From NCBI GenBank assembly GCA_024280815.1, contig JAJRPL010000069.1:1-6510 (forward strand): a stretch of 6,510 nt of DNA, written 5' to 3'. Below the pieces are notes generated by a model. It was not told where the DNA came from and searched no databases. It saw nothing but the letters and a program-made list of their open reading frames with translations. Source of the DNA: Bacteroidota bacterium. GTDB taxonomy: Bacteria; Bacteroidota; Bacteroidia; Flavobacteriales; Flavobacteriaceae. Position 1 is the stretch's first letter, and every line of letters begins with the position of its first letter. Shown in pieces: positions 1 through 6,172 of the stretch. The translations under genes were made by a program, and so were the position numbers.

Positions 1-175
1 AGGTCAAGTTGAAGCAACCGATAGAGTTCTTAATATGGTAAAGCAAATGGATTTAGAAGGCTTCGGTAACTGTACCAATACAGGTGCTTGTGAAGTTGAA
101 TGCCCAAAAGGAATTTCTTTAGAAAACATTGCTAGAATGAACAGAGAATATTTAGTGGCTAGTTTGAAAGGGTAA
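1..175 (+). CDS. sdhB: Succinate dehydrogenase/fumarate reductase iron-sulfur subunit, C-terminal end (partial)
   Basis: Only the last 57 codons are in the window, read from base 2 to the TAA at 173-175. The peptide contains FGNCTNTGACEVECPKGIS, with cysteines spaced C-x5-C-x3-CP. This is the second cysteine cluster of SdhB/FrdB, which helps hold the [3Fe-4S] and [4Fe-4S] centres that carry electrons from the flavoprotein subunit to quinone. The ending (NREYLVASLKG) fits Bacteroidota SdhB as I know the family. The protein acts on the inner face of the cytoplasmic membrane in complex II. The sdhA and sdhC genes would be expected upstream, outside the window. The gene converges on hutI and shares the hairpin terminator at 215-248. 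The family call is secure; succinate dehydrogenase versus fumarate reductase cannot be separated from this fragment. Confidence 0.93.
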   Translation, partial: GQVEATDRVLNMVKQMDLEGFGNCTNTGACEVECPKGISLENIARMNREYLVASLKG

Positions 176-214
176 ACCCTCTACTTAGGTTGAAATACAA
201 AACATATAAACATA

Positions 215-248
215 AAACCCCAAATTCTTAGATTAGAATTTGGGGTTT
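215..248. terminator. Bidirectional intrinsic terminator between sdhB and hutI
   Basis: A perfect 14-bp inverted repeat (AAACCCCAAATTCT at 215-228, its complement at 235-248) encloses a 6-base loop. T-rich sequence follows on both strands (249-254 on +; about 214-195 read on the minus strand). It lies 40 bases past the sdhB stop and 27 bases past the hutI stop, so it can end both converging transcripts. Confidence 0.9.
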
Positions 249-274
249 ATTTTAAATCAAAAGTGTCTAGTTTT

Positions 275-1510
275 TTATAATTCTTCCCCTTTTAAGAACA
301 CTTTTTCAATCTTATTAGAACCAAAATTATAAGGAATACTCGCTATAGATTCTATGGGTTTGGTGAGTATTAAATTGGCTAATTTCCCTTTGGTAATAGA
401 ACCAACCTGCTGCTCAAAACTCATAGCATAGGCACCATTTAGAGTTGCAGCATTAATCGCTTCTTCTGGGGTCATTCTCATCTTAATACATGCGGTAGCA
501 ACTACAAAGTTCATATTCCCTGAAGGAGTTGAACCAGGATTGTAATCGGTTGCTAAAGCTAGTGGTAGTCCGTTATCTATCATTTTTCGTGCTGGTGTAT
601 ACGGAATGCTTAAAAAATAAGAACAACTAGGCAAAGCCACAGGCATGGTTTGGGTATTTTTTAAAGCTTTTATATCATTATCATTCATTACTTCTAAATG
701 GTCTACTGATAAAGCATTGTGTTTTACACCAACTTGAACTCCGCCAATTGAATTAAATTGGTTTACATGTATTTTAGGAATTAATCCATGTTTTTTACCA
801 GCTTTTAGGATAAATTCAGTGTCGTCAACTGAAAAATATCCTGTTTCACAAAACACATCGACAAATTCTGCCAATTGTTCTTCGGCAATTTTTGGCATTA
901 TTTCATTGACCAGCATTTCTAAATACTCTTGTTTATTGTCTTTAAAATCAGCAGGGACAGCATGTGCACCTAAAAAAGTGGCTTTAATTGCTATTGGATA
1001 GTCTTTTTTAAGCCTTTTAATAACTCGTAACATTTTTAATTCAGCTTCTAGTGTTAATCCGTAACCCGATTTTATCTCAACAGCACCTGTGCCTAATTGC
1101 ATAATTTCTTCCAAACGAATTTTACTTTGTGCATACAGTTCATCCTCAGAAAGAGCTTGTAATTTTTTGGCAGAGTTTAAAATACCACCGCCTTTATTTG
1201 CAATTTCTTCATACGACAAACCCTTAATTCGATCAACAAATTCACCTTCACGATTGCCTGCATAGACAATATGAGTATGAGAATCGCACCATGTTGGCAT
1301 TACAATTTTACCAGTCGCATCAATGGTTGTCTTTACGTTGAGTTTCGGACATTCAACCATAGTTCCGAAATCGGAAATCAATCCATTTTCAACCAATAAA
1401 AAAGCATTTTTAATACTGGGTAATACCTTCATATCAGCACCAGAAACAAAAGCAATAGCTTTATCTCTCACTTGGACTAATTCTTTAATGTTTTTAAATA
1501 ATATACTCAT
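275..1510 (-). CDS. hutI: Imidazolonepropionase (HutI)
   Basis: The 411-residue product is a full-length cytoplasmic metal-dependent amidohydrolase. It hydrolyses 4-imidazolone-5-propanoate to N-formimino-L-glutamate, the third step of histidine breakdown. Expected metal ligands are all visible: H78 and H80 in DSHTH, H248 in KIHVNQ, and D322 in ATDYNPGS. H183 in GAHAVP and H271 in VDHLE match other conserved active-site histidines. GGGIL (about 107-111) and EIKSGYGL (about 145-152) are also typical HutI motifs, and the GSTPSGNMNF stretch (326-335) follows the metal-binding aspartate. Length is normal for the family. The ATG at 1510-1508 gives the expected N-terminus; a purine-rich GAGAAGG lies 13 bases upstream, too far for a convincing ribosome binding site. 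It is the last gene of the hut operon, 65 bases after hutU, with no promoter recognised in that gap. No formiminoglutamate-degrading gene follows it. Confidence 0.97.
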   Translation of the reverse strand: MSILFKNIKELVQVRDKAIAFVSGADMKVLPSIKNAFLLVENGLISDFGTMVECPKLNVKTTIDATGKIVMPTWCDSHTHIVYAGNREGEFVDRIKGLSYEEIANKGGGILNSAKKLQALSEDELYAQSKIRLEEIMQLGTGAVEIKSGYGLTLEAELKMLRVIKRLKKDYPIAIKATFLGAHAVPADFKDNKQEYLEMLVNEIMPKIAEEQLAEFVDVFCETGYFSVDDTEFILKAGKKHGLIPKIHVNQFNSIGGVQVGVKHNALSVDHLEVMNDNDIKALKNTQTMPVALPSCSYFLSIPYTPARKMIDNGLPLALATDYNPGSTPSGNMNFVVATACIKMRMTPEEAINAATLNGAYAMSFEQQVGSITKGKLANLILTKPIESIASIPYNFGSNKIEKVFLKGEEL

Positions 1511-1536
1511 AATACCATTTTAACCTTCTCATATCG

Positions 1537-1551
1537 TCCCGTAATTCGGGA
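1537..1551. repeat. Small GC-rich hairpin in the hutU-hutI gap
   Basis: TCCCG-TAATT-CGGGA is a 5-bp perfect stem with a 5-base loop, standing out in an otherwise AT-rich 65-bp gap (1511-1575). No T-run follows it on the minus strand, so it does not look like a terminator. Similar short TCCCG...CGGGA palindromes are, from memory, common between genes in flavobacteria. A role in mRNA processing or stability between hutU and hutI is possible but is only inference. Confidence 0.45.
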
Positions 1552-1575
1552 TTGAAAAAAGGCATTTTTTAATGA

Positions 1576-3618
1576 TTAAAATAAATTTGATAATAATTCA
1601 TCTTCTACAATATTCGGAAGTGTTACTTTTAAGTTTGGTGTACGTTCCATTTCACGTTTTACTGCAAATAATGCTTCATTGTTTCTTGCCCAACTTCTAC
1701 GTGCAATTCCGTTATTTACATCATAAAACAACATACTTTTTAGGCGTTCTTCTGCTTCTGCTGTTCCGTCAAGTAGTATACCAAAACCACCATTAATTAC
1801 TTCGCCCCAACCAACACCGCCACCATTGTGTATAGAAACCCACGTTGCACCTCTAAAGCTATCGCCTATTACATTGTGTATTGCCATATCTGCAGTAAAC
1901 TGGCTTCCATCATAGATATTAGAGGTTTCTCGATATGGAGAATCGGTACCACTGACATCATGATGATCTCGACCTAAAACCACAGCACCAATTTCTCCTT
2001 TTGCAATAGCATCATTAAAGGCTTTTGCAATTTTAATTCTACCTTCAGCATCAGCATATAATATTCGTGCTTGCGAACCTACAACCATTTTATTCTTTTT
2101 GGCATTTGTAATCCAAGTAATATTGTCTTGTAGTTGCAATTGAATTTCTTTTGGTGAATTTTCCATTAATTTTTGCAATACCTCCATGGCAATTTTATCG
2201 GTTTTGTCTAAGTCTTCCGATTTTCCAGAAGTACAAACCCATCGAAAAGGACCAAAACCATAATCAAAGCACATAGGGCCTAAAATATCTTGTACATACG
2301 ATTTGTATGCCCATCCTCCGTCTCCTTCCACAAGGGAAGGAGAGTTTTCTTTACAAAAATCACCATTCTTATCTTTATAAATTGCCGCTCCAGCACGAGA
2401 AGCTTCTAACAAAAAGGCATTTCCATAGTCAAAGAAATAGGTGCCTTTTGCGGTGTGTTTATTAATTGCTGAAGCATGACGGCGTAAGGTTTCTTGAACT
2501 TTTTCTTTAAAAATGGCAGGTTCTTCTCTGATTAATCGATTCGATTCTTCATAAGAAATATCGATAGGATAATAACCACCTGTCCAAGGAATATGCAGTG
2601 AAGTTTGATCTGAACCCACATGAATAAAGATGTTTTCTTTATCAAATCGTTCCCAAACATCTACGATATTTCCAATATAAGCAATAGAAATAACTTCGTT
2701 TTGTTCTTGTGCTTTTCTAGTTCGGTTTACTAAATCGGTTAAATTATCAACCAAAACATCAACCCAACCTTGTTCATGTCTTTTACGTGCAGCTTTTTCA
2801 TTGACTTCGGCAATTACAGTAATACAACCCGCAATATTTCCTGCTTTGGGTTGTGCTCCACTCATACCTCCCAAGCCTGAGGTTAAAAATATTTTTCCTG
2901 CAGGCGTTTTTCCTTTTTGCAATATTTTTCGAAAAGCATTCATTACCGTAATTGTTGTTCCGTGTACAATTCCCTGAGGACCAATATACATAAAACTCCC
3001 AGCCGTCATTTGTCCATATTGTGTAACACCTAACGCGTTAAAACGCTCCCAATCGTCAGCTTTTGAATAATTAGGAATCATCATACCGTTAGTTACCACT
3101 ACGCGAGGTGCATTTTTTGACGAAGGGAATAATCCCATAGGGTGACCAGAATAGAGATGTAAAGTCTGTTCATTAGTCATGGTAGACAAATATTGCATGG
3201 TAACTAAATATTGAGCCCAATTTTGAAATACTGCACCGTTGCCACCATAGGTAATCAACTCTTCAGGATGTTGTGCCACATCAGGATTCAAATTATTTTG
3301 AATCATATGCATAATAGCCGCAGCTTGTTGCGACTGTGCAGGGTATTCATGAATAGGTCTTGCATAGAAATCATAGGTTGGTTTAAAACGATACATATAA
3401 ATACGCCCGTAATCTTGGAGTTCTTGTGCAAATTCTACAGCCAATTCAGCATGCCAATTTTTTGGAAAATAGCGTAAGGCATTCCGAATAGCTAACTGTT
3501 TTTCATCTTTATTTAAGATGTCTTTACGTTTTGTAGCTCTATTAATACCTTTAGGATATACATGTTTTGATGGTAAGTCTGCAGGTATTCCTTGTTGTAT
3601 TTGTTCTTTAAAGGTCAT
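1576..3618 (-). CDS. hutU: Urocanate hydratase (urocanase), long form
   Basis: The 680-residue product hydrates urocanate to 4-imidazolone-5-propanoate using tightly bound NAD+ as an electrophile, the second step of histidine breakdown in the cytoplasm. Conserved landmarks run in order: YGGNGAVFQNW (124-134), LYSGHPMGLFPS (155-166), the glycine-rich NAD-site stretch SGLGGMSGAQ (247-256), GPFRWVCTSG (456-465), GRDHHDVSGTDSPYRETSN (549-567), and HNGGGVGWGEVINGGFG (597-613). The family's catalytic cysteine should be C450 (GPMC) or C462 (RWVC); I cannot decide which without an alignment. The well-studied Pseudomonas and Bacillus enzymes are about 550-557 residues, so this is the longer form that also occurs in animals. 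Residues 422-437 look like an in-frame insertion from a palindromic repeat (see the repeat entry). The ATG at 3618-3616 lies 6 bases after the hutH stop, so the two genes are co-transcribed and probably translationally coupled; no Shine-Dalgarno is visible. Reading frame is intact. Confidence 0.97.
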   Translation of the reverse strand: MTFKEQIQQGIPADLPSKHVYPKGINRATKRKDILNKDEKQLAIRNALRYFPKNWHAELAVEFAQELQDYGRIYMYRFKPTYDFYARPIHEYPAQSQQAAAIMHMIQNNLNPDVAQHPEELITYGGNGAVFQNWAQYLVTMQYLSTMTNEQTLHLYSGHPMGLFPSSKNAPRVVVTNGMMIPNYSKADDWERFNALGVTQYGQMTAGSFMYIGPQGIVHGTTITVMNAFRKILQKGKTPAGKIFLTSGLGGMSGAQPKAGNIAGCITVIAEVNEKAARKRHEQGWVDVLVDNLTDLVNRTRKAQEQNEVISIAYIGNIVDVWERFDKENIFIHVGSDQTSLHIPWTGGYYPIDISYEESNRLIREEPAIFKEKVQETLRRHASAINKHTAKGTYFFDYGNAFLLEASRAGAAIYKDKNGDFCKENSPSLVEGDGGWAYKSYVQDILGPMCFDYGFGPFRWVCTSGKSEDLDKTDKIAMEVLQKLMENSPKEIQLQLQDNITWITNAKKNKMVVGSQARILYADAEGRIKIAKAFNDAIAKGEIGAVVLGRDHHDVSGTDSPYRETSNIYDGSQFTADMAIHNVIGDSFRGATWVSIHNGGGVGWGEVINGGFGILLDGTAEAEERLKSMLFYDVNNGIARRSWARNNEALFAVKREMERTPNLKVTLPNIVEDELLSNLF
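2308..2355. repeat. Palindromic repeat-like element inserted in frame inside hutU
   Basis: A 9-bp perfect inverted repeat (TCTCCTTCC at 2321-2329, GGAAGGAGA at 2335-2343, loop 2330-2334) lies within hutU, next to a CATCCTCCG segment at 2312-2320. It encodes about C422-A437 (KENSPSLVEGDGGWA plus one residue). As I remember urocanases, the glycine and phenylalanine before it lead almost directly into the Y-x-S-YVQ motif that follows here at 438-443, so these 16 residues appear extra. The organisation (C-rich arm, short loop, G-rich arm, adjacent GGA-rich tail) resembles short dispersed palindromic repeats of Bacteroidota that sometimes occur inside genes. The boundaries are estimated from the protein, not from a repeat alignment. 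Confidence 0.6.
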
Positions 3619-3624
3619 AAGGTT

Positions 3625-5136
3625 CTATTTTACAATAAAGGTTCTGTTTTTAACTAAATTTATCATAGCATAAATATCACCTTTCAACAGTCTATCCTCC
3701 TCTAACTTGGCTACTTTTGTTCTAATAATTGCATGATTTTTTTCAATAATTTCAGAACAATGTAAAGGTCTCCTAAACTCAATGGCTTGTGCTGCGTACA
3801 TCAGTTCAATAGCTATAATTTTTTCTATATTTTCTAATATTTGATTAAATTTTCGTCCAGAAATACTTCCCATAGATACATGATCTTCTTGTCCTAAAGA
3901 TGTTGGTATACTATCCGCCGAAGGCGGAAAACACAATGATTTATTTTCGGTAACCAAAGCCGCCGTGGTGTATTGCGGAATCATAAATCCAGAATTTAAG
4001 CCACCTTTATCCGTTAGTAAACGAGGCAATCCATATTTTCCTTCAATGAGTAAATAACAACGTCTATCAGCAATATTGCCCAATTCAGAAGCTGCAATTG
4101 AGGCATAATCTAAAGCCATAGCTAAGGGCTGACCATGAAAATTACCACCAGAAATAGCTACGGTATCACTCAAAACAATCGGGTTGTCTGTAACAGAATT
4201 CATTTCTATTTTTGCTAATTTGTTTAAATGATAATACGCATTTCTTGAAGCTCCATGTACTTGTGGTATACATCGCATAGAATATGGGTCTTGTACACGC
4301 TCACAATTTTCATGAGACATAATATTTTGAGAACCCTTAAAGAGCAACCGCATCCGTTTGGCGACTTTTAAAGTGCCTTTATACGGACGAATAGTATGTA
4401 ATGCTTTTTTAAATGGCGATGCACTTCCTTTATAGCCTTCAATACTCATAGCACCAGCCAAATCGGCTAAATTGAGTAAATACTTCATTTTATGTAAACC
4501 AACAATGGTATGTGCTAAAATAAATTGAGTACCGTTAATTAATGCTAAACCTTCTTTGGCTTGTAGCGTAATTGCTTGCAAATTGTGTTTTTTTAAGACC
4601 TCTTTAGCAGGTACTATTTTGTTGTCTAGCCAAAATTCACCTTCACCTAATAAAGGTAAAAATAGATGCGACAACGGAGCAAGGTCACCAGAGGCACCCA
4701 CAGACCCTTGTTCTGGTACCACAGGAATCAAATTATGTTCAATAAAAAATAGAATACGCTCAATAACTTTTAATCGTATGCCTGAAAATCCTTGACATAA
4801 GGCATGGACTTTAGTTATTAGCATAATTTTAGAAAGCTCTTTGGTAATAGGTTGCCCTACACCTACGGCATGGGTAATTAATAGATTTTCTTGTAACTTA
4901 CTCGTTTCTTCAGGTGTAATTTGTACATCACATAAAGGTCCAAAACCTGTATTGATACCATAGACAGCAGCTTTAGAACTGGCAATTGTTTCTACCTTTT
5001 GTCTACAGGTATTTACATTTTCAATAGCTTCTTTAGTTAAGGTTGTTTTTAGTTTTCCATTTAAAATGGCAATTACTTTTGCAACTGTTAATTTATCTAT
5101 TCCGTATTTAAACATGTTATCTGGTATTGTTTTCAC
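3625..5136 (-). CDS. hutH: Histidine ammonia-lyase (histidase)
   Basis: The product removes ammonia from L-histidine to give trans-urocanate, the entry step of the pathway. The 503-residue reading (GTG start) or 496-residue reading (ATG start) is normal family length. The A148-S149-G150 triad in GSVGASGDLAPLSH forms the MIO electrophile autocatalytically. Other active-site residues fit the Pseudomonas enzyme: Y59 in VYGINTGFG, H89 in THAVG, N201 in INGTQ, Y285 in QDPYSMR, R298 in QVHGASR, F333 in GNFHGQ, and E417 in GQEDHVSM. The frame is open upstream of the first methionine, and a GTG at 5136-5134 is available. However, a strong promoter -7 element covers that GTG, so I favour the ATG at 5115-5113 (MFKYGIDKL) as the true start; no Shine-Dalgarno helps decide. 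It is the first gene of hutHUI, 6 bases before hutU and divergent from the LysR-type gene. Confidence 0.97.
   Translation of the reverse strand: MKTIPDNMFKYGIDKLTVAKVIAILNGKLKTTLTKEAIENVNTCRQKVETIASSKAAVYGINTGFGPLCDVQITPEETSKLQENLLITHAVGVGQPITKELSKIMLITKVHALCQGFSGIRLKVIERILFFIEHNLIPVVPEQGSVGASGDLAPLSHLFLPLLGEGEFWLDNKIVPAKEVLKKHNLQAITLQAKEGLALINGTQFILAHTIVGLHKMKYLLNLADLAGAMSIEGYKGSASPFKKALHTIRPYKGTLKVAKRMRLLFKGSQNIMSHENCERVQDPYSMRCIPQVHGASRNAYYHLNKLAKIEMNSVTDNPIVLSDTVAISGGNFHGQPLAMALDYASIAASELGNIADRRCYLLIEGKYGLPRLLTDKGGLNSGFMIPQYTTAALVTENKSLCFPPSADSIPTSLGQEDHVSMGSISGRKFNQILENIEKIIAIELMYAAQAIEFRRPLHCSEIIEKNHAIIRTKVAKLEEDRLLKGDIYAMINLVKNRTFIVK
3914..3928. repeat. GC-rich perfect palindrome inside hutH
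   Basis: TCCGCC-GAA-GGCGGA is a 6-bp perfect stem with a 3-base loop, very GC-rich for this region. It covers codons for about F403-D408 (FPPSAD), just before the conserved IPTS-x-x-QEDHVSM segment. Compared with other histidases as I recall them (HPASVDS at the same place), the length is unchanged, so this is not an insertion. It may be a short repeat-like palindrome that has overwritten compatible codons, or chance. Confidence 0.4.
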
Positions 5137-5155
5137 AAAGATATGTTTACTTTTG
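5127..5155 (+). promoter_or_regulatory. Predicted promoter of the LysR-type regulator gene
   Basis: TTG at 5127-5129, an 18-base spacer, then TACTTTTG at 5148-5155 matches the Bacteroidota consensus TTG-N17-23-TAnnTTTG. The start of transcription would be near 5160-5163, giving a leader of about 30 bases. Its spacer contains the -7 element of the hutH promoter, so the two promoters are interleaved. Confidence 0.55.
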
Positions 5156-5166
5156 ATGCTTTACAA
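5136..5166 (-). promoter_or_regulatory. Predicted promoter of the hutHUI operon
   Basis: Read on the minus strand, TTG (5166-5164) is followed after 20 bases by TATCTTTG (5143-5136). This matches the Bacteroidota primary-sigma consensus TTG-N17-23-TAnnTTTG. Transcription should start roughly at 5131-5128, downstream of the GTG codon at 5136-5134 and about 14 bases before the ATG at 5115. It overlaps the divergent promoter of the regulator gene. Confidence 0.65.
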
Positions 5167-5181
5167 GACTATTAACATCAA
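5153..5181. promoter_or_regulatory. Candidate operator (interrupted dyad) for the divergent regulator
   Basis: TTGATG (5153-5158) and CATCAA (5176-5181) form a 6-bp inverted repeat with a 17-base spacer, in the only intergenic space between hutH and the regulator gene. The dyad encloses the hutH TTG element and the predicted start of the regulator transcript. LysR-type proteins usually bind interrupted dyads in such positions, but a 6-bp match can arise by chance in AT-rich DNA. Confidence 0.35.
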
Positions 5182-5193
5182 CAATCAATAACT

Positions 5194-6072
5194 ATGAAGC
5201 ATCAAATAGAGTATAGACATTTACGTTATTTTTTAGCCGTGGCAGAAACATTACATTTTAGAAAGGCAGCAGAAGACTTGTTTATTTCACAACCAGGATT
5301 GAGTAGACAAATAAAACGATTAGAAGAAAATCTAGGCATACAATTATTTGAACGTCATAATCGAAAAGTAAAACTTACACAAGTAGGAATTTATCTACAG
5401 CGTGAAATTAATATGAATTTTAAGCAATTAGATGCGATTTTAAATCATGCCAAATTGTTAAGTGATGGTATCGATGGGAATTTAAGATTGGGATATGTAG
5501 GTTCTGCCATGCAACAATTAATTCCTGATTTGTTATTAAAATTTAAAGAAACCCATCCTAAAATTTTAATAAATTTAAAAGAGATCGATAATAAACAGCA
5601 AATAGAAGCCTTATTAAATCAAGAAATAGAAGTAGGTTTTATACGACAAGAGCGTGTACCTAAAGGTTTAGAAATAAAACTAACTCAAGAAGAAACGTTT
5701 TCATTGGTATTACCAGAGAACCATCCTATTAATACCTCAAATTTTAAAAATTTGGCACAATTAAAAGAAGAACACTTTATTCTATTTGATGCTTCATATA
5801 GCAAATCGTATTATGAAAAGGTAATGCAACTTTTTGATGATAGCGGTTATACACCAATGATTTCTCATTCTACAATAAATGCAAGTTCTATTTATAGATT
5901 GGTTGAAAATAATTTTGGTATTTCTATTGTGCCAACTTCTTTAAATAAAGGGTATAGTATGAAAATAAAATTTATAGAACTAAAAGAGGTTCCGCAACGT
6001 ACAGCTTTAAAAATAGTTTGGAATGGTAATAATACAAACCCAGTATTGAAAAGTTTTTTGGAGGTGTTGTAA
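5194..6072 (+). CDS. LysR-type transcriptional regulator, likely regulator of hutHUI
   Basis: The 292-residue product has normal LysR-family length and layout. The N-terminal winged helix-turn-helix covers about residues 5-65, with the signature FRKAAEDLFISQPGLSRQIK (22-41) followed by LEENLGIQLFER. A linker helix follows (about 66-92), then a periplasmic-binding-protein-like effector domain (about 95-292) that begins GNLRLGYVGS and includes the LVLPENHP motif (171-178). Such proteins act as tetramers on DNA and respond to a small ligand; in a catabolic setting this is often a pathway intermediate. Position supports a role at hut: it is transcribed away from hutH across 57 bases with interleaved promoters, the classic arrangement for a LysR regulator and its target. 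Urocanate or histidine as ligand is inference. Better-known hut regulators are of other families (HutC of the GntR family, HutP in Bacillus). The start ATG is at 5194; no Shine-Dalgarno is seen. No plus-strand terminator with a T-run was found after the stop. Confidence 0.92.
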   Translation: MKHQIEYRHLRYFLAVAETLHFRKAAEDLFISQPGLSRQIKRLEENLGIQLFERHNRKVKLTQVGIYLQREINMNFKQLDAILNHAKLLSDGIDGNLRLGYVGSAMQQLIPDLLLKFKETHPKILINLKEIDNKQQIEALLNQEIEVGFIRQERVPKGLEIKLTQEETFSLVLPENHPINTSNFKNLAQLKEEHFILFDASYSKSYYEKVMQLFDDSGYTPMISHSTINASSIYRLVENNFGISIVPTSLNKGYSMKIKFIELKEVPQRTALKIVWNGNNTNPVLKSFLEVL

Positions 6073-6135
6073 GTAACTATTTGTTAACTAGATAAGAATT
6101 TATAGATTGGGTTAGTTTAATAAAAGAAAATACAA

Positions 6136-6160
6136 AACCCTGCAATTTTTTTACAGGGTT
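6136..6160 (-). terminator. Intrinsic terminator of ssrA
   Basis: AACCCTG (6136-6142) and CAGGGTT (6154-6160) form a 7-bp perfect stem with an 11-base loop. Read on the minus strand it begins 13 bases past the tmRNA 3' end and is followed by T-rich sequence (about 6135-6118). On the plus strand no T-run follows, so it serves ssrA better than the LysR-type gene. The rest of the 6073-6172 gap shows nothing recognisable. Confidence 0.75.
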
Positions 6161-6172
6161 CGTACTTAATTG

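Noticed and set aside
819..1001. Plus-strand open frame antisense to hutI (and others at 1323-1523 and 1572-1796)
   Set aside because: They lie opposite well-supported conserved genes or across a gene junction, have no recognisable domain, and show no promoter or ribosome-binding evidence.
1537..1551. Hairpin as a terminator between hutU and hutI
   Set aside because: Only 5 bp of stem and no T-run follows on the minus strand.
1555..1570. AAAAAA-GGCA-TTTTTT hairpin after hutU
   Set aside because: An A/T-only stem of 6 bp is weak and expected by chance in this composition.
3211..3477. Plus-strand open frame antisense to hutU, and a similar one at 4556-4795 antisense to hutH
   Set aside because: Shadows of conserved coding sequence on the other strand; the peptides have no family features.
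5134..5136. GTG as the hutH start codon
   Set aside because: It overlaps the predicted -7 promoter element and would lie outside the transcript; the ATG at 5115 fits better. I kept the outer boundary in the feature because the promoter is only predicted.
6136..6160. Hairpin as the terminator of the LysR-type gene
   Set aside because: On the plus strand it is followed by CGTACTTAATTG rather than a T-run; orientation and distance fit ssrA instead.
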